Source of the DNA: Streptomyces glaucescens
Lineage (GTDB): Bacteria; Actinomycetota; Actinomycetes; Streptomycetales; Streptomycetaceae
Reading direction: 5' to 3'
Assembly: GCF_000761215.1 (NCBI RefSeq)
Contig: NZ_CP009438.1
Coordinates: 620,001 to 684,000 of the forward strand
Length of the DNA: 64,000 nucleotides
Each line of letters begins with the position of its first letter. Position 1 is the stretch's first letter. The notes under the pieces were generated by a model. That model was not told the origin of the DNA and ran no database searches. It saw only the letters and a list, made by a program, of their open reading frames with translations. The position numbers were made by a program, and so were the translations under genes. Positions 42,839 through 51,836 of this stretch are shown piece after piece.

Positions 42839-43894
42839 ATGACCACCACCGCACCGCACCCGCTCGTCGTCCGCGCCCGCCGGCTCGCGCGGGAGCTGCT
42901 CGTCCCGTGGGCGCAGCGGGTCGACCGCGACGAGGTGCCCTCCGGCCACCTGGCGGCCGTACGGGAGTCCGGGGTGCTCGGGGTGAGCGCGCCGCGGGAG
43001 TACGGCGGGGCGGGGGCGCCGGACGCGGTCGCCCGGGAGATCCAGGAAATCCTGGCGGGGGCCTGCGGCTCGACCTGGTTCGTGCAGACGCAGCACCACA
43101 CCCCGGTACGGATGCTGGCCCGGTCCGGCGCGCCGGTGCGCGAGCGTCTGCTGCGCCCGCTGGCGACCGGCGAACTGCTGGCGGGCATCGCATACGCCCA
43201 TGTGCGCGCCCACCCGCGGGTTCCGGTGCGGGCGACCGCCGAGCGCGACGGCTGGCGTTTCGACGGCACGGTGCCCTGGTACACCGGCTGGGGCCTGAAC
43301 GACGTGATGCTGCTGGCGGGTGTCACCGAGGCGGCCGAGGTGGTGTTCGCGTTCACCCGCGCCCGGGAGCAGCCGGGCCTGCGCGCCTCGGCGCCGATGC
43401 GGCTCGCGGCGCTCACCGCCGCCCGGACGGTGTCCCTGGAGCTGGACGGCCTGCGGGTGCCGGAGGAGTCGGTCGTGCTGCGCACCCCGCGGGAGGAGTT
43501 CGCCCGGGTCGACCTCCCCCGCAGCGCGAACGCCTCCCCGGCCGTCTTCGGAGTGGCGTACGCGGCCCTGCGGCTGCTGGCGGACGCCCCCGGCGGACAG
43601 GAGGCGGCCGGGGCCCTGCGCGCCGGGCTCGACGACGTGCGCCGCCGGGCCTACGCGCTCGCCGACCATCCCGTCCCGCAGGAGCATGTCGGGGAGCGGC
43701 TGGCGCTGCGCACCCGGGCGTTCGACCTGATGCGCAGCGCCACGACCGCGGCCGTGGTGGCCGGCGGCGGACGGGCGATGAGCCTGGACAGCCCGGCCCA
43801 GCGGCTGGCCCGTGAGGGCATGTTCCTGCTGGTCCAAGGTCAGACCGCACCGGTGCGCGAGGCCCAGCTCGCGGCACTCTCGGCATGTGGATGA
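42839..43894 (+). CDS. Acyl-CoA dehydrogenase family flavoprotein
   Basis: A 351-residue protein of the ACAD / DszC-like superfamily: LAAVRESGVLGVSAPREYGG, GSTWFVQTQHHTPVRMLA, LATGELLAGIAYAHVRAHPR, DGWRFDGTVPWYTGWGLNDV and a four-helix C-terminal domain. The usual catalytic Glu of acyl-CoA dehydrogenases is not evident, so it may be a flavin-dependent monooxygenase or hydroxylase relative. Leaderless start predicted: GACAAT (42827-42832) ends 6 nt before the ATG. No beta-oxidation partner is adjacent. Confidence 0.85.
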   Translation: MTTTAPHPLVVRARRLARELLVPWAQRVDRDEVPSGHLAAVRESGVLGVSAPREYGGAGAPDAVAREIQEILAGACGSTWFVQTQHHTPVRMLARSGAPVRERLLRPLATGELLAGIAYAHVRAHPRVPVRATAERDGWRFDGTVPWYTGWGLNDVMLLAGVTEAAEVVFAFTRAREQPGLRASAPMRLAALTAARTVSLELDGLRVPEESVVLRTPREEFARVDLPRSANASPAVFGVAYAALRLLADAPGGQEAAGALRAGLDDVRRRAYALADHPVPQEHVGERLALRTRAFDLMRSATTAAVVAGGGRAMSLDSPAQRLAREGMFLLVQGQTAPVREAQLAALSACG

Positions 43895-44052
43895 CCGTCG
43901 TGGATCGCCGGCGACGGCCCGAGGCACGGGGCGGGTCCGCCGCGACCGGCCCCGCCCTGTGCCCCCGGACTCGCCTGCGGCATCCACCCGGCCCGGCTCG
44001 GCGCGGTGCTGCGTAGGCTGGCGGGATCACGTCGCGAGGAGGGTCGTGCACC

Positions 44053-44541
44053 ATGGTCGTGAAGGACACCGAGCTGCCGTATCTGCGGCGCTGCGTGGAA
44101 CTCGCGGAGCAGGCGCTGGACGCCGGGGACGAGCCGTTCGGATCGGTGCTGGCCGGCGGTGACGGCACGGTGCTCGCCGAGGACCACAACCGGGTGGCGT
44201 CCGGCGACCGCACCCGGCACCCCGAGTTCGAGCTGGCCCGCTGGTCGGCCGCGCACCTGACGCCGGAGGAGCGGGCGGCGGCCACCGTGTACACCTCGGG
44301 GGAGCACTGCCCGATGTGCGCCGCGGCGCACGCCTGGGTGGGCCTCGGCCGGATCGTGTACGTGGCGTCCTCCGAGCAGCTGTCCGGCTGGCTGACCGAG
44401 TGGGGAGTGCCCGCCCCGCCGGTGCGTACGCTGCCCGTCGCGCAGGTCGCCCCGGATGTGGCGGTCGACGGGCCGGTACCGGAGCTCACCGACGCCGTCC
44501 GGGCCCTGCACCGGCGGTTCTTCGCCTCCCGCGCCTCCTGA
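44053..44541 (+). CDS. Nucleoside/guanine deaminase family zinc protein
   Basis: A 162-residue CDA-fold deaminase. The H(A/P)E motif is RHPEFELARWSA (zinc His, catalytic Glu) and the PCxxC-like motif is GEHCPMCAAAHAWVG. Others of this group deaminate guanine or adenosine in tRNA; the HPE variant and the C-terminus suggest a free-nucleobase or nucleoside enzyme. TAGGCT (44014-44019) is a good -10; the short leader carries GAGGAGGG before the ATG. Confidence 0.88.
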   Translation: MVVKDTELPYLRRCVELAEQALDAGDEPFGSVLAGGDGTVLAEDHNRVASGDRTRHPEFELARWSAAHLTPEERAAATVYTSGEHCPMCAAAHAWVGLGRIVYVASSEQLSGWLTEWGVPAPPVRTLPVAQVAPDVAVDGPVPELTDAVRALHRRFFASRAS

Positions 44542-44678
44542 CGCCGCAGCGCGCGGGCCGACCACGGGCCGGCGCGGCGGCGGTCGGCCGGAGGCGGGGC
44601 GCGGGCCGTGCGGGGCCGTACGGAGGCACAGGCCCCGCTCCCGGACGACGCCGGCGCCACGACCACGCCGAAAACGGC

Positions 44679-44712
44679 GGAAGGCCCTCCCGGACGTGCC
44701 GGTGGGCCTTCC
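44679..44712. terminator. Hairpin between convergent deaminase and chaplin genes
   Basis: GGAAGGCCC / GGGCCTTCC form a perfect 9-bp stem with a 16-nt loop, 13 nt from the chaplin stop; it can serve both convergent genes. Confidence 0.65.
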
Positions 44713-44725
44713 GTGGACGGGGCGG

Positions 44726-45415
44726 TCAGGCCGCGTCGCCCGGCTTGAACCGGCGGCGCAGGGCGGCACCGCCCAGGACGAGGGCCGTCGCGCCCGCGGC
44801 CAGGGGGAGAGCCGCGTCCGTGCCGGTGTCGGCGAGCGAGACCTCGGGCGGCTGCTCGGCGTGCGGCACGGGGTCCGGGCCCGGGTCCGCCGTGGGCGGT
44901 GACTTCGGCTCGGTGGGCTCTTCGGGGGTGACGGGCGGCTCGGGCGGCTTGGGACCGCTGGGCCGGTCCGGTTCACCGGGGGTGTTCACCGACTCGTTGC
45001 CGGTGGCCGGATTGCCGATGCCCACCACGTCCACCGTGTTGCCGCTGACGTTGACGGGGAGGTCGACGGGGAGCTGCACCCCGTTGCCGGAGACCACACC
45101 GGGGGAGTTCTCCGTGCCGCCCTCGGCGACGGCCCCGCCGCCGGAGGTGCCGGAGGACTCCTTGTCGTGCCCGCCGCCCTCGTTGGCGCAGGTGTTGCCC
45201 GCGGCCGGGTTGAGCAGCCCCACCACGTTCACGGTGTTCCCGCACACGTTGACCGGCACGTGCACCGGAAGCTGGAGGGTGTTGCCGGAGACCGCTCCGG
45301 GCGAGCCGGCCGCGACGCCGTCGGCCGTGGAGTCGGCGTGCGCGGGCATCGTGAGGGCCATCGCGCCGGACGCGGCGGCGACGGCGATCACACCGTTTCG
45401 GGTAACCCGTAGCAT
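44726..45415 (-). CDS. Long chaplin with two chaplin domains and LADTG sortase signal
   Basis: A 229-residue secreted, wall-anchored hydrophobic protein of the ChpA-C type. Signal peptide 1-27 (cleaved after AHA); chaplin domain 1 at about 33-78 with Cys58 and Cys76; Ser/Gly linker; chaplin domain 2 at about 103-144; Pro/Glu-rich spacer; sortase motif SLADTG followed by a hydrophobic helix and RRRFKPGDAA. Chaplins form the amyloid layer that lets aerial hyphae break surface tension. Domain 2 has Ser124 and Ser142 where domain 1 has Cys. ATG 45415 has AGGGA upstream; the longer frame has no signal peptide. Confidence 0.92.
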   Translation of the reverse strand: MLRVTRNGVIAVAAASGAMALTMPAHADSTADGVAAGSPGAVSGNTLQLPVHVPVNVCGNTVNVVGLLNPAAGNTCANEGGGHDKESSGTSGGGAVAEGGTENSPGVVSGNGVQLPVDLPVNVSGNTVDVVGIGNPATGNESVNTPGEPDRPSGPKPPEPPVTPEEPTEPKSPPTADPGPDPVPHAEQPPEVSLADTGTDAALPLAAGATALVLGGAALRRRFKPGDAA

Positions 45416-45705
45416 GGGGTCCCTGCCTTCCCAAACAGATACGCGAGCACTCGCCCGCACCGGGCAGAACGCGGTCGGGGGCCCCGGGGTTATGGCAGCG
45501 GGCCGTGCCCGGGCACCGTTCATCCCATCGAGTGAGGGTGTGGTCGAACGGGCGAGGGGCGGAGCGGTGCCGCGCGGTGTCCGGGAGCGGGCACGGTACG
45601 CCGTCTCCGGCGGCCTCGCCCGTCCGCGGGCGCCCCCCGCGGTGCCCGCTTATCGTGAGCGAGGGTGCCGTCCCCGCTCCGCAGCCCGGCGCCCTGGAGG
45701 CATCG

Positions 45706-47322
45706 ATGCCGGCACAGTCGTCGACTCGGCCCGCACCGCGGCGCCGCGCCCTCGTCGGGGCGCTCGCCGTGACGCTGCTGAGCGCGGGTCTTCCGGCGGC
45801 GGCCGCGGACGACGGCGGCCAGCCCGACCTGTCCCGGTTCTACCGCCAGACGGTCTCCTGGGGGAGGTGCGAGGGCGCGGACATGCCGAAGGACCTGCAG
45901 TGCGGCAAGGTCACGGTCCCGCTCGACTACGCCCGGCCCGAGACCGGCACCCTCGAGCTGGCGCTCGCCCGCCACCGGGCCAGCGGGGACAGGCGGGGCT
46001 CGATCGTGCTGAACTTCGGCGGGCCGGGCGGCCCGGGCGTCGCCGGTCTCGCGGCCGGCGGCCGCGCCTACCTGGACCTGACCGACGGCTACGACGTGGT
46101 CGGCTTCGACCCGCGCGGCGTCGGCCGCTCCTCCCCCGTCAGCTGCGGTGACACCTACGGCACGGAGCCGCCCCCCGAGGGCGCCGACGACGCCGACGAG
46201 GTGCTGCGCGATCCGCGGGAGCTGCTGGACCGGCTGCGGGCGGAGGCCGAGGCCTGCGCGAAGCACTCCGGGCCGGTCCTGGCGCACATAGGCACCGTGA
46301 ACGTCTCCCGCGACCTGGACGTCATCCGTCAGGCGCTGGGCGACAGGAAGCTCAACTACCTGGGTTTCTCGTACGGGACGCGGCTCGGCGCGGTCTACGC
46401 GAAGCAGTTCCCCGACCGGGTGGGCCGGCTCGCGCTGGACGGCGTCGACACCCTGACCGAACCGCTCACCGAGCAGGGCATCGCGACGGCCCGGGGACAG
46501 CAGACGGCACTGGACGACTTCCTCGACTGGTGCGCCCGCGACATCGCCTGCCCGTTCGGGCAGGACCCGCGCCGGGCCCGGGAGGACATGCGGCGGCTGG
46601 TCCGCTCGCTGGACGAGAACCCGGTGCCGACGGACTTCGGCTACGAGTTCGGCGGCCAGGACCTGGTCGGCGCCATCGGGCAGGCCCTGTACAGCAAGGA
46701 GCTGTGGCCCTCGCTGGAGCGGGCGCTGGCCTCGCTGATGGAGGACGGCGACACCCGCCACATCGAGGCGTTCACGTCCGGCGGCCACCGGTTCCCGGAC
46801 GGCCGGGAGCAGACGGGCCGTCGCGCGGGCGGGCCGGAGGCCGGGGGCGGCCTCGCCGACGAGGAGGACATCCCCCTCGACAACCTCGTGGCGGCGCTGA
46901 CCGCGGTCAACTGCGCGGACGATCCCGATCGCCCCACGGCCGGCCAGATCGAGCGCGACCTCGGCCGGCTGCGCGCCGCGTACGAGCGGGCCTCCCCGGT
47001 CTTCGGCCGGTACCGCCTCACCGAGGCGCTCATGTGCTACGGCCGTCCCCGCGGCACCGACTTCATCCGCGACGAGGTCAAGGACGTCGACAGCCCGAAG
47101 CTGCTGCTGGTCGGCACCCGCGGCGACCCGGCCACGCCGTACCGCTGGACCGAGCAGACCGCACGGCGGCTCGGCCCCTCGGCCGTCGTCCTGGACAACA
47201 AGGGCGACGGGCACACCGGTTACGGCTCGTCGAAGTGCGTCCACCGCAAGATCGACGACTTCCTGCTGTACGGCAGGCTGCCCGCGAACGGCAGCTCGTG
47301 CGGCGCGGAGGACGGCGAGTGA
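45706..47322 (+). CDS. Secreted alpha/beta hydrolase, tripeptidyl aminopeptidase (SlpD/Tap) type
   Basis: A 538-residue secreted hydrolase: signal peptide 1-34 (RRALVGALAVTLLSAGLPAA), oxyanion LNFGGPGGPGV, YDVVGFDPRGVGRSSPVSC, nucleophile Ser in LGFSYGTRLGAVYAKQFP, catalytic Asp in LLLVGTRGDPATPYRWTEQT and His in GDGHTGYGSSKCVHRKIDDF. It belongs to the Streptomyces Tap/Slp peptidase group that removes N-terminal tripeptides from secreted proteins, though some members are esterases. CTGGAGG lies 5 nt before the ATG; TATCGT at 45651-45656 is a likely -10. Confidence 0.9.
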   Translation: MPAQSSTRPAPRRRALVGALAVTLLSAGLPAAAADDGGQPDLSRFYRQTVSWGRCEGADMPKDLQCGKVTVPLDYARPETGTLELALARHRASGDRRGSIVLNFGGPGGPGVAGLAAGGRAYLDLTDGYDVVGFDPRGVGRSSPVSCGDTYGTEPPPEGADDADEVLRDPRELLDRLRAEAEACAKHSGPVLAHIGTVNVSRDLDVIRQALGDRKLNYLGFSYGTRLGAVYAKQFPDRVGRLALDGVDTLTEPLTEQGIATARGQQTALDDFLDWCARDIACPFGQDPRRAREDMRRLVRSLDENPVPTDFGYEFGGQDLVGAIGQALYSKELWPSLERALASLMEDGDTRHIEAFTSGGHRFPDGREQTGRRAGGPEAGGGLADEEDIPLDNLVAALTAVNCADDPDRPTAGQIERDLGRLRAAYERASPVFGRYRLTEALMCYGRPRGTDFIRDEVKDVDSPKLLLVGTRGDPATPYRWTEQTARRLGPSAVVLDNKGDGHTGYGSSKCVHRKIDDFLLYGRLPANGSSCGAEDGE

Positions 47323-47375
47323 TGTCCGGTTCCTCGCGGAATGCCCGAGAGGCCGATCGGTCCTATGGTGCTGTC

Positions 47376-48470
47376 ATGGAGCACGCACTCAGTCCCGCCG
47401 TCCTCGCCGAGCTGCGCCGCCCGCGTCCCTACCCCGCGGTCTCCGTGCTGACGCCGACCCACCGCCGGGAACCGGAGAAGTCCCAGGACCCGGTCCGGCT
47501 GCGCAATGTGGTGGCGGAGGCGAAGAAGCAGCTGGAGCACGACCCCGCCGTCCCCCGTGACCGGCGCGCCGATGTCGTCGCCCAGCTCGACCGGGCGCTC
47601 GCCGAGGTCGATCTCACGCACACCGAGGACGGCCTGGTGATCTTCGCCGCCCCGGGTGAGCACCAGGTGTGGTCGCTGGCCCGGACCGTGCCCGAGCGCG
47701 TGGTGCTCTCCGACACCTTCCTCACCCGCAACCTGGTCTCCGCCCGTGCCGCGGAGCGGCCGTTCTGGGTGCTGTCGGTCGCGTCGGACCGCGTCACGCT
47801 GTGGAACGGCGGCGCCGGCCGGGTCGTCGAGGAGCGCTCCGGCGGCTTCCCGATGGTCCGCGGCAGCGACAACTTCGACCCCGAGCGGCTGCAGCGCGTC
47901 GGCGACCAGCCGAGCGCCTACCGCGACGAGGACACCCGCCACTTCCTGCGCGAGGCCGACCGGGCGATGACCGCCGTCCTGCGCGACAGCCCGCGCCCGC
48001 TGTACGTGACCGGCCAGCCCGCCGCGCTGTCCCTGCTCGACGGGGTCGGCGAGGCCACCAAGGGCGCGGCGCGCGTGCCGCAGGGCGGACTGGCGGGCGC
48101 CTCCGCGGACGCGGTGTGGCAGGCGGTGCGCCCCCTGGTCGAGGCGGAGGAGGCCCGCGGTGTGGACAGCGTGGCCGACGAGCTGGAAGCGGCGCGCGGG
48201 CACCGGGAGTTCGCGGCCGGCGTGGACGAGGTCTGGCAGAACGCCAAGCAGGCCCGGGTCCGGCTGCTGGCCGTGGAGGAGAACTACCGGGTGACGGTGC
48301 GCGACGACGGCGGGCATCTGGTCCCGGCCGGGAGCGGTGACCTGGACGCGCGCGAGGACATCGTGGACGAGATCGTCGAGCGGTGCCTGGAGACCGGTGC
48401 CGAGGTGCGCTTCGTCCCCGACGGCACGCTGGGCGGGGCGGGCGGGATCGCCGGGGTGCTGCGGTACTGA
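47376..48470 (+). CDS. baeRF3-family protein (bacterial eRF1-like)
   Basis: A 364-residue protein: [75 protein letters not shown] and a C-terminal [20 protein letters not shown]. The fold is that of the archaeo-eukaryotic release factor domains 2-3 (baeRF3); such bacterial proteins are proposed to act in ribosome rescue or resistance but are uncharacterised. Leaderless start predicted: TATGGT (47364-47369) ends 6 nt before the ATG. Older databases sometimes call it a chemotaxis protein, which the sequence does not support. Confidence 0.82.
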   Translation: MEHALSPAVLAELRRPRPYPAVSVLTPTHRREPEKSQDPVRLRNVVAEAKKQLEHDPAVPRDRRADVVAQLDRALAEVDLTHTEDGLVIFAAPGEHQVWSLARTVPERVVLSDTFLTRNLVSARAAERPFWVLSVASDRVTLWNGGAGRVVEERSGGFPMVRGSDNFDPERLQRVGDQPSAYRDEDTRHFLREADRAMTAVLRDSPRPLYVTGQPAALSLLDGVGEATKGAARVPQGGLAGASADAVWQAVRPLVEAEEARGVDSVADELEAARGHREFAAGVDEVWQNAKQARVRLLAVEENYRVTVRDDGGHLVPAGSGDLDAREDIVDEIVERCLETGAEVRFVPDGTLGGAGGIAGVLRY

Positions 48471-48532
48471 CGGCGCCCGCGGCCCGGCCCGTACGCTACC
48501 GGCGGGACGGTCGGCGACGAGGGAGTGCGGGC

Positions 48533-49558
48533 GTGGGCGAGCTGCTGGGCGTGGCGGTACTGGGCGCGGGACACATGGGCGCCGACCACATACGGCGGCT
48601 CGGCCGGGTGGTGAGCGGCGCCCGGGTCGCCGCGGTGGCCGATCCCGACACCGACCGCGCGCGGGAGGCCGTGGCCGGGCTGGACGGGGTCAGCGTGCAC
48701 ACCGAGACCGAGGCGGCGCTGGACGCGCCGGGCGTGCGGGCCGTACTGGTCGCCTCGCCCGGCCCGGCGCACGAGGAGGCGCTGCGCGCGGCGTTCGCGC
48801 GGGGCCTGCCCGTGCTGTGCGAGAAGCCGATGGTGCCGGGGTCCGCGGGTGCGCTGCGGGTGGTCGAGGCCGAGGCGCGGCTGGGGCGGCGGCTCGCACA
48901 GATCGGCTTCATGCGGCGGTACGACGCCGAGTACCGGCGGCTGAAGGAGCTGCTGGACAGCGGGCGGCTGGGCCGGCCGCTCATGCTGCACTGCGTCCAC
49001 CGCAACGTCTCCTCGCCGCCCGGCTTCACCAGCGCGATGCTCGTGGAGAGCTCCGTCTCGCACGAGATCGACGCGGCCCGCTGGCTGCTGGGCCAGGAGC
49101 TGACGGCCGTGACCGTGCTGCGGCCGCGGTCCTCCGCGCTGGCTCCCGAGGGACTGCTGGACCCGCAGTTCGTGGTGTTCGAGACGGAGGCGGGCGTGCT
49201 GGTCGACGTGGAGGTGTTCGTCAACTGCGGCTTCGGCTACCAGGTCCGCTGCGAGGCCGTCTGCGAGGCGGGCGGTGCGCGGGTGGGAGAGCAGCACACG
49301 ATGGTCGTCACGGCCGGTGGCGAGGCGCGTGAGGAGGTCGCGCGGGACTACCTGGTGCGGTTCGCGGACGCCTACGACCGCGAGGTGCAGGCGTGGGTCG
49401 ACGCGACCCGGCGGGGGCGGGTCACCGGGCCGAGCGCCTGGGACGGGTACGCGGCCTCCGCGGTGGCCGAGGCGGGGGTGCGGTCCCTGGCGGGCGGCGG
49501 CCGGGTGGCCGTGGAACTGGCCGAGCGCCCACCGCTGTACGCCGGCTCCGGCGGCTGA
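48533..49558 (+). CDS. Gfo/Idh/MocA family oxidoreductase
   Basis: A 341-residue NAD(P)-dependent sugar or cyclitol dehydrogenase: Rossmann motif [35 protein letters not shown] (EKP motif with catalytic Lys), [19 protein letters not shown] and [17 protein letters not shown] (catalytic His region). Closest in type to inositol 2-dehydrogenase. GTG 48533 has GAGGGAG 7 nt upstream. TACGCT (48491-48496) is a likely -10. It ends 1 nt before the convergent SsgA-like stop. Confidence 0.9.
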   Translation: MGELLGVAVLGAGHMGADHIRRLGRVVSGARVAAVADPDTDRAREAVAGLDGVSVHTETEAALDAPGVRAVLVASPGPAHEEALRAAFARGLPVLCEKPMVPGSAGALRVVEAEARLGRRLAQIGFMRRYDAEYRRLKELLDSGRLGRPLMLHCVHRNVSSPPGFTSAMLVESSVSHEIDAARWLLGQELTAVTVLRPRSSALAPEGLLDPQFVVFETEAGVLVDVEVFVNCGFGYQVRCEAVCEAGGARVGEQHTMVVTAGGEAREEVARDYLVRFADAYDREVQAWVDATRRGRVTGPSAWDGYAASAVAEAGVRSLAGGGRVAVELAERPPLYAGSGG

Positions 49559-49559
49559 C

Positions 49560-49973
49560 TCAGACCCCGCCGAACAGGCCGCTCAGCCCCCGGTCGACGG
49601 CCTCGGCGACGTCTTCCCGGCCGGCCGCCACCAGGGCGTACGTGCGCAGCAGGAAGCGGTCCAGGGCGGCCGTGTCGAACTGGAGCAGTGCCAGCCCGTA
49701 CGGGGAGTGGAACTCCACGACCGTGCGGTCCGGGCCGCACGGCCACACGTGCACGTCCCCGGTGCCGGCGGGGCCGCGCAGCCCCTCCTCCAGAAGGCTG
49801 CGGGCGAAGGTCCAGCTGACCGCCTCCCCGTCGAGGGCGGCCTGGGGCGGGAAGTCGAAGTGCACCGCGAACGGGTCGTGGGCCGTGTACCGGAGCACGG
49901 CGGGCACGTCCTGGTGCCGCTCGTCCGCCGTGATCAGACGGGCGCTGGCGCACTGCTGGAGGGCGAGGTCCAT
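49560..49973 (-). CDS. Second SsgA-like (SALP) protein
   Basis: A 137-residue SsgA-family protein: VPAVLRYTAHDPFAVHFDFP, VSWTFARSLLEEGLRGPAGT, GDVHVWPCGPDRTVVEFHSP and LDRFLLRTYALVAAGREDVA. ATG 49973 has GGGAG 7 nt upstream; the longer frame adds an Arg/Pro-rich segment without support. It is divergent from the SpoIIE-type phosphatase gene across a 375-bp region. Like the copy at 3748-4173 it should act in septation or peptidoglycan handling, but the exact step is unknown. Confidence 0.9.
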   Translation of the reverse strand: MDLALQQCASARLITADERHQDVPAVLRYTAHDPFAVHFDFPPQAALDGEAVSWTFARSLLEEGLRGPAGTGDVHVWPCGPDRTVVEFHSPYGLALLQFDTAALDRFLLRTYALVAAGREDVAEAVDRGLSGLFGGV

Positions 49974-50348
49974 GGTCGGTCTCCCTGCGGTGGGCGATCG
50001 TGCCGGTGTGCCAGTACGAGCGCGCGGGAGCCCGCCACGTTCTGTGATCCGCGTCACGGCGCCGGGTCACCGCACCTCAGCCGGAACACCAGCCCGTCGA
50101 ACAGCCGGACGAGCGCCGTTCCCGCTACCCCGCGATCCACCAACTCGCGTACGGCTCATACGACTTGGTCCCCCCGCGCCGTACCTCCCGGCTACGCCGC
50201 GGGCGCTCCGGGAAGACTGTGGCATATGCCAGAAGCACCACCGGATCGTGTGTCGCCAAATGCCTTACGGGCCCCCGCCGGCTGTGCAACAGTCGTAGCC
50301 GGTCCCACCGCCCGCCCTGGCCGAACCGTCCCCTCATCGGAGTGCGTC
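49974..50348. promoter_or_regulatory. Divergent regulatory region with perfect 12-bp palindrome
   Basis: This 375-bp stretch between the SsgA-like and phosphatase genes is richer in A+T than coding DNA near 50205-50330. TGGCATATGCCA (50220-50231) is a perfect palindrome. An ATG inside it opens a frame that joins the phosphatase gene, but its codons are not Streptomyces-like and include TTA, so I treat it as non-coding. Confidence 0.5.
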
Positions 50349-51779
50349 ATGCCGTCCCCCCTCTCCGCGGACCGCCCGTCCGCCCCGCCGCCGGGACGCG
50401 GCCGGGTCGATGCCCTCATCACCCAGGCGCGTCGGCTCAAGGGCGAGGTGGACGCGGTACGGCGGGACGCGCGGCCGGACGGTACGGACCCCCACGGCCG
50501 CTGGGAACGCGCCCTGTACGAACTGGCCCTGCACGAGCTGGACGACCTCGACGAACACCTGGCCCAGCTGCGGGACGGCCCCCCGCCCACGCCGGTCCCC
50601 GCGGTGCCGCCCGGGCGCCGCGCGCCGCTGCCGCCCACGGGCGGCTCGCCGCTCGGCCGGGTCGGCAGCGCCGAGTGGGACCTGCTGACCGACACGGCCA
50701 CCTGGTCCGCGGAGCTGTACGCGATCCTGGGCCGCGACCCCGCCACCGCCCCGCTCACCCTGGACGAACTGCCGTCCCTGGTCCTCGACGAGGACCGGCC
50801 GGAGCTGACCGCGATGGTCACGGACTGCCTCGTCGACGCCCAGCGCATCGACGGCGAGTTCCGGATCGTCCGCCCCGACGGCGAGGTCCGCACCGTGCAC
50901 ATGATGGGCGAGCCCGTGCTCGACGCCGACGGCGGCACCGCCTCGATGTGGGCGGTCCTGCGCGACGTCAGCGAACTGCGCCGCGACCGGCGGGAGGTGA
51001 GCGAGACCCGTGACTCGCTCCAGCGCCACCGGCACCGCGCGCAGACCGAGCACCGGCTCGCGGTCGAGCTGCAGGAGGCCGTGCTGCCACCGTGGCACGG
51101 CACCCTGCGGCTCCCGCGTCAGGGCCCGCGGAGCCTGCACGTGGCCGGCCACCACCTGCCCGCCGCGGCGAGCGCACCGGTCGGCGGCAACTGGTACGAC
51201 GCGCTCGAACTGCCCGGCGGCGAGACCCTGCTGAGCGTCGGCGACCTCACCGGCCACGGCCCCGCCGTCACCTCCGGCATGGCGATGCTGCTCGGCGCGC
51301 TGCGCGGGATGGCGATGGCCGGCACCCGGCCGGGCCAGCTCCTGGCCTGGCTCAACCAGCTGCTCGACACCACCGTCCGGCCCGCCCTCGGCAGCGCCGT
51401 CTGCTGCCGCTACCGGCCCGCCACCCGCACCCTGGTGTGGGCCCACGCGGGACACCCCGCCCCGCTGCTGTTCCGCGGCGGGACGGGGCGCAGGCTGAGC
51501 GCGCCGGACGGCGTCCTGCTCGGCGCGACCTCCGGTGCCGCCTACGGCGAGGCGGAGGAGACCCTGGAGCCCGGCGACCTGCTGCTGCTGCACACCGACG
51601 GACTGGTGCCCGGGCGGGCGGCGGCGGATCCGGCCGCCGTGGACCGCCTCCTGGCCCTGGCCCCGCGGTTCGCCGGTGCGCACACCGCGCAGGACTGTGT
51701 GCGGACGGTCGTGACGGAGGTCGGCGGGACCGAGCGCGAGGACGACGCCTGCCTGCTCGTCGCCAGGGTGAGCGCGTAG
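50349..51779 (+). CDS. PAS domain - SpoIIE/RsbU-type PP2C phosphatase
   Basis: A 476-residue protein: N-terminal helices (1-70), a PAS fold at about 105-210 (WDLLTDTATWSAELYAILGR, GEFRIVRPDGEVRTVHMMGE), a coiled linker, and the PPM serine phosphatase at about 240-475 (VGGNWYDALELPGGETLLSV, GDLTGHGPAVTSGMAMLLGA, WAHAGHPAPLLFRGG, LLLHTDGLVPGR, REDDACLLVARV). Such enzymes dephosphorylate anti-anti-sigma factors. The usual VGGDWYD metal Asp is Asn here. ATG 50349 has CGGAG 6 nt upstream. It may feed the SigB-type network present elsewhere in the window; that is inference. Confidence 0.9.
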   Translation: MPSPLSADRPSAPPPGRGRVDALITQARRLKGEVDAVRRDARPDGTDPHGRWERALYELALHELDDLDEHLAQLRDGPPPTPVPAVPPGRRAPLPPTGGSPLGRVGSAEWDLLTDTATWSAELYAILGRDPATAPLTLDELPSLVLDEDRPELTAMVTDCLVDAQRIDGEFRIVRPDGEVRTVHMMGEPVLDADGGTASMWAVLRDVSELRRDRREVSETRDSLQRHRHRAQTEHRLAVELQEAVLPPWHGTLRLPRQGPRSLHVAGHHLPAAASAPVGGNWYDALELPGGETLLSVGDLTGHGPAVTSGMAMLLGALRGMAMAGTRPGQLLAWLNQLLDTTVRPALGSAVCCRYRPATRTLVWAHAGHPAPLLFRGGTGRRLSAPDGVLLGATSGAAYGEAEETLEPGDLLLLHTDGLVPGRAAADPAAVDRLLALAPRFAGAHTAQDCVRTVVTEVGGTEREDDACLLVARVSA

Positions 51780-51836
51780 CACGCGCGCCCCGCGGGGTCC
51801 CCCCGGTGCCGGTCGTCGGTCCGCCCGGCGTACCGC

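Noticed and set aside
50226..50348. Longer start for the SpoIIE-type phosphatase (ATG inside the palindrome), which would add 41 residues and a TTA codon
   Set aside because: The added codons lack the G/C third-position bias, GGAAG is about 10 nt away, and ATG 50349 has a well-spaced CGGAG.
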